A stretch of DNA of 6,071 nt from Desulfobacteraceae bacterium (GTDB taxonomy: Bacteria; Desulfobacterota; Desulfobacteria; Desulfobacterales; UBA11574): contig DNGT01000345.1 in the NCBI GenBank assembly GCA_003486165.1, positions 3,171-9,241 of the forward strand, read 5' to 3'. Shown here piece after piece: positions 1 to 5,256 of this stretch. The first letter of the stretch is position 1. Every line of letters starts with the position of its first letter. The position numbers and the translations under genes were made by a program. Below the pieces are notes generated by a model, which was not told the DNA's origin, searched no databases, and worked only from the letters and a program-made list of their open reading frames with translations.

Positions 1-193
1 TGCCGTCCACTTTCTCCATCTTCAAATCGGTGATCACCAGGTCGAAGTTTTGTGATTGAAGCAAATCGATGGCTTTGCTCCCGTTGGGTACGGAAACGAC
101 ATCGTAACCGGTTTTCATCAGAATATGCTCGAGATTCTTTCGTGCAATATCCTCGTCTTCAACAACCAGAATAACCTCTTTCTTTTTTTCCAC
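1..193 (-). CDS. Response regulator, N-terminal receiver domain (partial, runs off the left edge); probable sigma-54 enhancer-binding type
   Basis: Only the first 64 codons are in the window. Translated from a GTG at 193, they form the front half of a CheY-like receiver domain: a first beta strand VILVVEDED with the acidic pair E12/D13 that binds Mg2+, then helix 1, then strand 3 ending at the phosphoacceptor D56 in the motif VITDLKMEKVDG. The start is chosen because the Shine-Dalgarno AGAAGGA (205-199) lies five bases before the GTG. That site overlaps the stop codon of the upstream histidine kinase, so translation is probably coupled. The gene should be phosphorylated by that kinase. Receivers with the D-L-K-M-E-K-V-D-G pattern are, in my experience of delta-proteobacterial proteins, often joined to AAA+ sigma-54 activation and HTH domains. 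The sigma-54 promoter and dyads upstream of this operon fit that, but the output domain lies outside the window, so the activator assignment is inference. A stand-alone receiver remains possible. Confidence 0.9.
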   Translation of the reverse strand, partial: MEKKKEVILVVEDEDIARKNLEHILMKTGYDVVSVPNGSKAIDLLQSQNFDLVITDLKMEKVDG

Positions 194-203
194 GATGATC
201 CTT

Positions 204-1628
204 CTATAATTCTATTTGCTCAGACTGACGGAATGGCAAAAAACAGGTGAATGTCGTTCCTTTTCCGACTTCGCTGGAAACGGATATATTGCCCCTATGT
301 TGTTCCATGATTCCGTAAGTGATGGAAAGTCCCAGCCCTGACCCCTTACCGACTTCTTTTGTGGTGAAAAAAGGGTCAAAAATCTTTGTTATGACATTTT
401 GAGGAATTCCTTCACCGGTATCAATCACTTGAAAGGAAAATCCCTTTCTGTCAAATTCGTTCATAGCCTTAATGGTAATGTCTCCACCGTCTTTCATAGC
501 ATGGACGGCATTTGTAATAAGATTGATTATAACACTTTTAATACGTAGACCGACAGTGGCTTGTATGTTATCAGGAACCTCCACTTTAAGATGTATATTA
601 TCCGGAATCTCCGATTTGACATGTTTGATGGCACTGTCCACCAGATCCTTAAAATTAACCTGTTTTAGGGTCAGCGTCCTTTCTCTGGCGAATTCCAATA
701 GCGAACGAACGATTTCCTTTCCTCTTTCCACTTCTTTCTCAGCACCGACCAACAGTTCTTTTTTATATTCCAGATCATCTTCTTCTATTTCTTCAATGAG
801 GATTTGAATCGATGTGGATATATTGTTGAGGGGATTGTTCAATTCATGGGCCACCCCGGAGGTCAGTCTCCCCAATGATGCCAGCTTCTGAGCCTGTATG
901 AGCTGTTTGCTCCTTTTGTTCAGCTCATCGATCATGTTATTGAGGCTGACCACCAAAGATTCAAATTCATCGCCGGTTTTTATTTCCGGGATATTATTAA
1001 AATCTCCGCTGGCGATTTTGGTAATGGCGTTTTCGATGGTTTTCAGCGGGCGGTTGACATTAAAGACCAAAAAAAGTGCCACCAAAACGGAAAGGATGAA
1101 GACGGGCACCAGTGCCAACAGATGGATTGTCTTTGATTTTCCGATCAGGTCTTGGACAAATTGGCTCTCTTTTTTTACGATTTTTTCCAGCTCGCTGGTG
1201 AGAATTTTTCCCTGCTTTCGAATGAGTTCAATGGTATCCGGGGGAACCACCAAATATCCTTCCTCCTGGAGTTTCAGAAGAGCGACGAGCGATTCTTTGT
1301 ATGTGACCACTTCGTTAATCCTTTGATCAAGATTTTTGGCCAGGGTGTATTTTGAGTATTTGGTCAATATATTACGAAGGATATCTTCTGCCTGACGGGC
1401 ATAGTCGAGGGCTTGAACAATATTTTCTTTGTCAAAGGATAAAAAATAGTTTTTTTCGTACCGGCGGGCTTCAAGAATCGTGTTCAAAAGGTCGTATTTT
1501 CTTTCAATAATCTGGATCTTCTGATTGAGAATATACTGGCTGTAATAACTGCGTGCCCATATCAGCGCACTGAGGCCGATAAAGATGACAAAAGCTAAAA
1601 ATATCTTTTCTCTGATACTGATTTTCAT
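204..1628 (-). CDS. Membrane sensor histidine kinase (two-TM, HAMP, HisKA, HATPase_c)
   Basis: A 474-residue complete kinase that autophosphorylates in response to a signal and should pass phosphate to the response regulator 10 bases downstream. Domains in order: membrane segment about 8-26; an extracytoplasmic, helix-rich sensor region about 27-166 beginning with the motif RRYEKNYFL (55-63), reminiscent of four-helix-bundle sensor modules (4HB/HBM type); second membrane segment about 168-190; HAMP about 191-243; HisKA with phosphoacceptor H261 in VAHELNNPL; and HATPase_c with N-box N373 (INLITNAVHAM), G1 box DTGEG (403-407), F box FDPFFTTK (417-424) and G2 box GKGSGLGLS (427-435). All catalytic boxes are intact. 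There is no PAS domain and no fused receiver. The ATG at 1628 follows SD-like AGAGGGG about 11 bases upstream, and the preceding gene ends 20 bases before. The ligand cannot be read. Because of the permease in the same operon, the signal may be its substrate (inference). Confidence 0.95.
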   Translation of the reverse strand: MKISIREKIFLAFVIFIGLSALIWARSYYSQYILNQKIQIIERKYDLLNTILEARRYEKNYFLSFDKENIVQALDYARQAEDILRNILTKYSKYTLAKNLDQRINEVVTYKESLVALLKLQEEGYLVVPPDTIELIRKQGKILTSELEKIVKKESQFVQDLIGKSKTIHLLALVPVFILSVLVALFLVFNVNRPLKTIENAITKIASGDFNNIPEIKTGDEFESLVVSLNNMIDELNKRSKQLIQAQKLASLGRLTSGVAHELNNPLNNISTSIQILIEEIEEDDLEYKKELLVGAEKEVERGKEIVRSLLEFARERTLTLKQVNFKDLVDSAIKHVKSEIPDNIHLKVEVPDNIQATVGLRIKSVIINLITNAVHAMKDGGDITIKAMNEFDRKGFSFQVIDTGEGIPQNVITKIFDPFFTTKEVGKGSGLGLSITYGIMEQHRGNISVSSEVGKGTTFTCFLPFRQSEQIEL

Positions 1629-1648
1629 AAGACGGATATCCCCTCTAT

Positions 1649-2500
1649 TTAAACATAATATGGAGGGTCAACATTGCATAAAACTTTTTTAACACCCGGT
1701 ATACCATATGCTATTTTATTGATCTCCCCGGTTAAATCGTCCTGATATGACGTTCCGAGATTGTCCTGCAACGCCGGGCTCATATAGCCTGTTTTTCTTC
1801 TTTTTGAGGCCGCAACCTTCACATGAACCTCCCCGTTCTTAACAGATACCCGGGCTTCACAGATGGATTGAAGCGCTGCGTTAATGTAGCTGGTAATAGC
1901 GGCATCATCTAAGACCTGTTTTGATTCGGTCGTCATTAAATATGCGTTGCTTTTGGCTGCAAAACAAATAATTTCACAGGCATTGTCGATTGTCAAGTCT
2001 CCGATTTTTATTATAATATCATAAAGTCTGGGGTCATTGATATCTACTTTATAAAGGTAGCGTGTCCAGTTCGAACGATTTCTATCTTCAATTTCGATAT
2101 CCAATAATGCCTGTTCTCTTGATATGTTTTGCTTTTGCTGTAAAAATGTGATCCGATCTTCTATTTCAGCGAAAATTCTGACTTTCAGAATCTGGGGAAT
2201 TTCTGTCAGAAGAAGATGGCCGGCATGACCATGATACACCATATTACCTTTCCTGGCATATCCTAAAAGAGCGGCCTTTATACCCCCAAGGTATTCCGTC
2301 TTTCCATGGGCAATCCGTTCAATAATGGTCGGGGCATCATGAAGGGATTTGATCAATTTTTTTTCAGATACATTAAACAATTTAGCGGCTTCAATCAGAA
2401 TTTCTCTGCTGATGCACTCGTAGCCAAGCATTTCGGCTACTTTTTCGGCAATCTCCTGGCCGTGGCTGAAACATCCACGGGAGATGGTGATAATCGCCAT
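1649..2500 (-). CDS. Cytidylate kinase-like protein with C-terminal BON-like domain
   Basis: A 283-residue cytoplasmic protein with no signal peptide or membrane segment. Residues 1-185 resemble the cytidylate-kinase-like family (Cytidylate_kin2 type): N-terminal strand and loop AIITISRGCFSHGQEIAEKVA, SREIL at 31-35, the central strand VYHGHAGHLLL (88-98), KVRIFAEIEDRI (106-117) and the closing helix DNACEIICFAA. The P-loop is atypical: SRGCFSHG lacks the Gly-Lys-Ser/Thr of true NMP kinases, as in this family generally, so CMP phosphorylation should not be assumed. Residues about 196-277 look like a BON domain: helix AAITSYINAAL, strand VSVKNGEVHVKVAA, then a helix and the typical IPGVKKVLCNV ending. 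The ATG at 2500 has a textbook AGGAGGAG eight bases upstream. It sits 59 bases after the permease stop and 20 bases before the kinase start, so it is probably cotranscribed with both. A role as nucleotide- or ligand-responsive modulator is inference; the family has no function that I can name with certainty. Confidence 0.87.
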   Translation of the reverse strand: MAIITISRGCFSHGQEIAEKVAEMLGYECISREILIEAAKLFNVSEKKLIKSLHDAPTIIERIAHGKTEYLGGIKAALLGYARKGNMVYHGHAGHLLLTEIPQILKVRIFAEIEDRITFLQQKQNISREQALLDIEIEDRNRSNWTRYLYKVDINDPRLYDIIIKIGDLTIDNACEIICFAAKSNAYLMTTESKQVLDDAAITSYINAALQSICEARVSVKNGEVHVKVAASKRRKTGYMSPALQDNLGTSYQDDLTGEINKIAYGIPGVKKVLCNVDPPYYV

Positions 2501-2559
2501 AATACGTTCTCCTCCTAACTAATGAACGTTTTAAAATCATGGAACGAACGGATACAGGA

Positions 2560-4374
2560 TTATTGAATTCCATAAAAGAAATAGAGAATGGTCAACTCCA
2601 CCGTTAAAAAGATGGCGGTCATGATGAAGCCCGCCTTGGCATAGTCCACCGTTCGATAACCGCCGGGTCTCATGACGAGCGCATTGACCTGATGTGTCGG
2701 CAAGACGAATGTGTTGGATGCCGACAGTCCTACCACTAGAGCGGCCATTCGAGGATCACCGCCGGCCATGACCGCCATGTTCATACATAGCGGAACCAGC
2801 AACACCGTTGCACCCACATTGGAAATCACCAGTGTGAAAAAAGAGGTCATCACACCCACTGCCGCCAGCAGAACAATCGGTGTTGGATGCCCAAGCATTC
2901 CGAGGACGAACTGGGCAATAAAAGCAGCGGTTCCTGTTTTTTCAAACGCCATTCCCAAAGGAATTAAACCTGCCAATAGGAATACCGTCATCCAATCCAC
3001 GGCGCGATAGGCTTCATCCACGGAAAGCACGCCGGTGATGATCATGCCGAGGGCTCCGGACATCAGGGCCACGGAAAGCTGAATCTTGAAAAAAATAATT
3101 TGCGCCAAAGACACCGCCAACCAGACCACCGCCAGCTTCGCTTTTTCAGGACGCATGATTTCGCCTTCCAGAGCCGTGGCAAAGGTAAGCGCCCGTGGCT
3201 GAGGCTGATTTCTTAAAATATGAAATTTCTCCCAGGGTCCTTGAAGTAACAGGGTGTCCCCCATTTGGAGCCGGATATGGGTTAGGTTGCTGTAAATAAT
3301 TTTATTGCCGGTAAACAACGCCACCGGATTTACACCGTACAATTCCTTAAAATTGACCTGACTCATGGTTTTGCCGATCAATTCAGACCGGGGAGAAACC
3401 ACCGTTTCCGCCATTCCGGCATTAATTACGGCAAGGCTCTCTCCGAAAATATCCAGGCTGTCTTTAACTTCCCATCCGTATTCTTCAGCCAGCATATGAA
3501 CCATTTTCACCTGCCCGATAACGGCAATATCATCGCCCGGAGAAATTTTATGGCTGCTTTTCGGCACAAACGTTTTTTCATTTTCAGAAGCAAAATTGAC
3601 GGCCACCACGGTCACCAGGAACTTGGGTCTGATTCCCAGCTCCTCCAGGGTTTTCGGGCCGTCAAAATTATCGGGAATGTGAATCTCAAATGTATGTTCA
3701 AGGCCCTCATAGGCTTCCATCAGCAACGCCGTAACGCCTTTTTCCGCTTCCCCTTCTGCGGCCGGAAGGACCAATTTTCCGAAAATAAGAAAATAGATAA
3801 TAGCGCTGGAAAGAAGGCAGATGCCAATGGGGGTTTGGGTGAAAAGACCGAAAGGTTCCAATTTTTTCCCGCCAAGAACCATCAAATCATTCAACAAAAT
3901 TGTGGGACTGGCGCCCACCAGGGTGATGGTCCCGCCGATAATGGCACAGAATCCCATGGGCATCAAAATACGGGACACCGGCACGCCCATTCTTTTACCA
4001 ATACGCTGGGCAGCCGGAAGAAATAGGGCCGCGGCGCCGATGTTCTGCATCATGCTCGAGATGATTCCCACGGTACCGGATATCAGGGTAATCACCTTTT
4101 TCTCGCTGTTGCCGGCCAGTTTGATGATGGGTCCCGCCACTTTGTTCATCACTCCTGTTTTGTCAAGACCGGCGCCGATGATAATCACCGCCATTATGGA
4201 GACAACAGCGTTACTGCTTAACCCTAAGAATGCTTCTTTGGGCGATACCAGACCGATAAGGGGAAGCAAAGCCATCATAATAATCCCAACAACATCAACG
4301 CGAACCCACTCGAAAATAAACAGAACAATTGCAAAAACCAGTACAATCATAGTCAAAATCATTTCAGGTGTCAT
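2560..4374 (-). CDS. SLC13/DASS (divalent anion:Na+ symporter) family permease with two internal RCK_C (TrkA_C) domains
   Basis: A 604-residue inner-membrane transporter. The N-terminal membrane half (about 5-203) includes the VRVDVVGIIMMALLPLIG opening and a re-entrant hairpin motif at 108-120 (MMQNIGAAALFLP) followed by GASPTILLND (154-163). A soluble insert (about 204-395) contains two RCK_C-like units, about 222-300 (KFLVTVVAVN, PGDDIAVIGQ) and about 308-385 (SELIGKTMSQVNF, LQMGDTLLLQGP). The second membrane half (about 410-603) carries the paired hairpin ISNVGATVLLVPL (517-529) and the family signature SASNTFVLPTHQVNALV. The size and two-RCK layout are usual for this branch. The canonical Ser-Asn-Thr motifs of characterised dicarboxylate transporters read Q-N-I (110-112) and S-N-V (518-520), so the substrate may differ; sulfate, other oxyanions and carboxylates are family options. 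The RCK_C units suggest gating by a nucleotide or ion. The ATG at 4374 has AAAGGA about 11 bases upstream. A second ATG at 4362 (residue 5) is possible but has no better SD. Confidence 0.93.
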   Translation of the reverse strand: MTPEMILTMIVLVFAIVLFIFEWVRVDVVGIIMMALLPLIGLVSPKEAFLGLSSNAVVSIMAVIIIGAGLDKTGVMNKVAGPIIKLAGNSEKKVITLISGTVGIISSMMQNIGAAALFLPAAQRIGKRMGVPVSRILMPMGFCAIIGGTITLVGASPTILLNDLMVLGGKKLEPFGLFTQTPIGICLLSSAIIYFLIFGKLVLPAAEGEAEKGVTALLMEAYEGLEHTFEIHIPDNFDGPKTLEELGIRPKFLVTVVAVNFASENEKTFVPKSSHKISPGDDIAVIGQVKMVHMLAEEYGWEVKDSLDIFGESLAVINAGMAETVVSPRSELIGKTMSQVNFKELYGVNPVALFTGNKIIYSNLTHIRLQMGDTLLLQGPWEKFHILRNQPQPRALTFATALEGEIMRPEKAKLAVVWLAVSLAQIIFFKIQLSVALMSGALGMIITGVLSVDEAYRAVDWMTVFLLAGLIPLGMAFEKTGTAAFIAQFVLGMLGHPTPIVLLAAVGVMTSFFTLVISNVGATVLLVPLCMNMAVMAGGDPRMAALVVGLSASNTFVLPTHQVNALVMRPGGYRTVDYAKAGFIMTAIFLTVELTILYFFYGIQ

Positions 4375-4442
4375 TGCTAAAATATTCCTTTCTGTTCCTC
4401 GTGTACTCGTATAATCCTAAAAATTAGTTGGGTATGAACCTG

Positions 4443-4529
4443 TTATTTCTTTTTATTTTTTCTAAACTTAAAACATAGCCAAAAAGCAAAGGCGACCATC
4501 ACCAGGCCGAAAATAAAATGTGTATCCAT
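4443..4529 (-). CDS. Unannotated 28-residue single-pass membrane protein at the head of the operon
   Basis: A short frame reading MDTHFIFGLVMVAFAF then WLCFKFRKNKKK. It has a four-residue N-terminus, one continuous hydrophobic stretch (about residues 5-20) long enough to cross the membrane, and a strongly basic tail (KFRKNKKK). By the positive-inside rule the N-terminus would face out and the tail the cytoplasm. The case for a real gene is the Shine-Dalgarno GGAGGGAG immediately before the ATG (strongest in the region), the clean amphipathic design, the same strand as the operon, and 68 bases to the permease start. It recalls the small accessory subunits of some transporters (such as KdpF) in size and topology only; I recognise no family. 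It might stabilise the permease or touch the sensor kinase membrane segments (inference). It could instead act as a translated leader for the downstream gene. Confidence 0.7.
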   Translation of the reverse strand: MDTHFIFGLVMVAFAFWLCFKFRKNKKK

Positions 4530-4530
4530 A

Positions 4531-4539
4531 TCTCCCTCC
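4531..4539 (-). promoter_or_regulatory. Strong ribosome binding site of the 28-residue membrane protein
   Basis: On the minus strand GGAGGGAGA occupies 4539-4531, directly before the ATG at 4529; the core GGAGG sits about five bases from the start. It decides the small-gene call, since nothing else in this AT-rich leader would need such a site. The CUCCC segment of the upstream leader (complement of 4562-4566) is perfectly complementary to GGGAG in this site, which would allow occlusion of the ribosome site in one RNA fold. Confidence 0.75.
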
Positions 4540-4560
4540 ATTCTAAATTATTGAGAGGTC

Positions 4561-4693
4561 GGGGAGTTTTTTTAAAAAACCTATTGATCAAACTCCGGCT
4601 CGGAGAGCGGAATGGATATTCTTTTTTGAAAAGCCTTTACTGTTTATAAAAAAAGCATTATCCATGGAGCGATTCGACAAATAAAAACTCCCC
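4561..4693 (-). promoter_or_regulatory. Inverted-repeat-bounded leader element, possible structured 5' untranslated RNA
   Basis: The ends are a perfect 11-bp inverted repeat: GGGGAGTTTTT at 4561-4571 and AAAAACTCCCC at 4683-4693. Inside are two further pairings. The first is ATGGATA (4612-4618) with TATCCAT (4659-4665), extended after a small internal loop by CTTTTTT (4621-4627) with AAAAAAG (4649-4655). The second is the tight hairpin CTCCG-GCT-CGGAG at 4593-4605. Together they describe a three-way-junction-like fold. The element lies between the predicted sigma-54 start (near 4753) and the first gene (4529), so it would be transcribed in the operon leader. The 3' arm is followed by no U-run, so it does not look like an intrinsic terminator. 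It matches no riboswitch class I recognise. A small non-coding mobile or repeat element is the main alternative, though I see no target-site duplication. Confidence 0.5.
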
Positions 4694-4763
4694 ACCCCAA
4701 CAAATTATTAAAACATACGTTATCACCGTTATTAGCGTTTTATGGAAATTTTGTCACACAACC

Positions 4764-4779
4764 AGCATCATTCGTGCCA
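4764..4779 (-). promoter_or_regulatory. Sigma-54 (RpoN) promoter for the permease/two-component operon
   Basis: On the minus strand the sequence TGGCACGAATGATGCT runs 4779 to 4764. Against the consensus TGGCACG-N4-TTGCW it matches the whole -24 block TGGCACG and the invariant GC of the -12 block at the required GG-N10-GC spacing, with one mismatch (ATGCT for TTGCW). The start of transcription would fall near 4753, giving a leader of roughly 220 bases before the 28-residue gene. Sigma-54 holoenzyme needs an ATP-hydrolysing activator; candidate activator sites lie about 100-210 bp upstream, and a candidate activator is the response regulator at the end of the same operon. Confidence 0.75.
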
Positions 4780-4857
4780 ACTACGCCATTTTCAACATAT
4801 CCAATTGATATTGTTATTTTTATTGATGTTACGGCCATTGATAAAATGAATAAATCT

Positions 4858-4875
4858 GGTGTTGCAAATTGCAAT
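4858..4875. promoter_or_regulatory. Dyad operator copy 1 (candidate enhancer-binding-protein site)
   Basis: GGTGTTGCAAATTGCAAT contains the dyad TTGC-N5-GCAA at 4862-4874. Its centre is about 115 bp upstream of the predicted minus-strand start. It is identical to the copy at 4944-4961 except for one base (A/G) in the central spacer, which argues for a protein-binding site rather than chance. Confidence 0.6.
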
Positions 4876-4923
4876 AAATTAGAGGATAAAACTTCAAACT
4901 TCCATTAATACAAAAGGTTATAT

Positions 4924-4931
4924 GGTGTTGC
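4924..4931. promoter_or_regulatory. Half-site of the same operator
   Basis: GGTGTTGC followed by an A-run repeats the left half of the two complete dyads, in the same orientation and 20 bp before the next complete copy (about two helical turns). The right half GCAAT is absent, so this would be a weaker or cooperative site. Confidence 0.4.
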
Positions 4932-4943
4932 AAAAAAGAAAAG

Positions 4944-4961
4944 GGTGTTGCGAATTGCAAT
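4944..4961. promoter_or_regulatory. Dyad operator copy 2 (candidate enhancer-binding-protein site)
   Basis: GGTGTTGCGAATTGCAAT matches the 4858 copy at 17 of 18 positions and keeps the TTGC-N5-GCAA dyad. The two copies are 86 bp apart, close to eight helical turns, so they would face the same side of the DNA. It lies about 200 bp from the predicted minus-strand start. Confidence 0.6.
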
Positions 4962-5109
4962 GCTCTGCAGAGAAATCATCAGTAAAAAACGAGATTACGT
5001 TCCAATTCAGAGGCTTCGCTTTGCGCATAAAGATGTAAACTTTAGAATTGTTCCTGATTGAATCTTTTTTTAATTTTTGCTAAAGGTCTTTTTATAACCA
5101 CTAAGGCCA

Positions 5110-5146
5110 AGACGAGTCAATGCATGGTCATCGTCTGACATTTTTT
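5110..5146 (+). terminator. Weak terminator-like inverted repeat upstream of the carboxylase
   Basis: AGACGA (5110-5115) and TCGTCT (5131-5136) are perfect complements around a 15-base loop, followed after GACA by six T residues and further T-rich sequence. On the plus strand this resembles an intrinsic terminator, but the stem is only 6 bp and the loop is large. It could equally be an operator dyad, since no plus-strand gene is seen upstream of it in this window. Confidence 0.25.
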
Positions 5147-5206
5147 GTTTTTTAAAGGTGTTGGTCTTGCAAAAACCGAAAAAACAACCGTTACAGCACT
5201 GTCAGA
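5134..5206. repeat. Nested inverted repeats in front of the carboxylase gene
   Basis: TCTGACA (5134-5140) is the exact reverse complement of TGTCAGA (5200-5206). Inside it TTGTTTTTT (5145-5153) is the exact reverse complement of AAAAAACAA (5179-5187). The two pairings nest with unequal gaps (4 and 12 bases). The outer arm overlaps the AGACGA/TCGTCT repeat, so the two structures would compete. The repeats end 50 bases before the carboxylase start. Confidence 0.4.
5156..5171 (+). promoter_or_regulatory. Weak sigma-54-like promoter facing the acyl-CoA carboxylase gene
   Basis: AGGTGTTGGTCTTGCA has the invariant GG (5157-5158) and GC (5169-5170) ten bases apart and a perfect TTGCA -12 block, but the -24 block AGGTGT departs from TGGCAC at four of six positions. 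A start near 5182 would leave about 75 bases before the ATG. No convincing sigma-70 -35/-10 pair was seen in 4962-5256. The dyads at 4858-4961 would lie about 220-325 bp upstream and could serve both directions. Confidence 0.3.
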
Positions 5207-5256
5207 TTTGACCGACACACCAACGCAATTGCTGTTTTTGATAAAAAGGAGAATGC

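Noticed and set aside
472..1355. Plus-strand open frames opposite the histidine kinase
   Set aside because: Antisense shadows of intact HisKA/HATPase_c and sensor coding sequence, with no SD and no recognisable domain.
3496..4414. Long plus-strand open frames at 3496-4026 and 3821-4414 opposite the permease
   Set aside because: They lie antisense to a clearly recognisable SLC13 transporter; the translations are low-complexity without any family motif or SD.
4561..4693. Intrinsic terminator made by the 11-bp inverted repeat
   Set aside because: The loop is over 100 bases and neither arm is followed by a T-run in its direction of transcription.
4741..4848. Plus-strand 35-codon frame starting ATGGAAATTTTG
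   Set aside because: No Shine-Dalgarno, and it runs through the minus-strand sigma-54 promoter; composition looks like non-coding AT-rich DNA.
4800..4850. Possible IHF site between the dyads and the sigma-54 promoter
   Set aside because: The AT-rich stretch contains several ATCAA cores on the minus strand, but none is followed by the TTR part of the consensus at the right distance.
4858..4875. GGTGTTGCAAATTGCAAT read as a plus-strand sigma-54 promoter
   Set aside because: GG and GC are separated by 11 bases instead of the required 10, and the same holds for the 4944 copy; a repeated dyad is a better explanation.
4963..4972. Perfect 10-bp palindrome CTCTGCAGAG
   Set aside because: Single occurrence, short, no spacing relation to promoters and no second copy in the window; not enough to call an operator.
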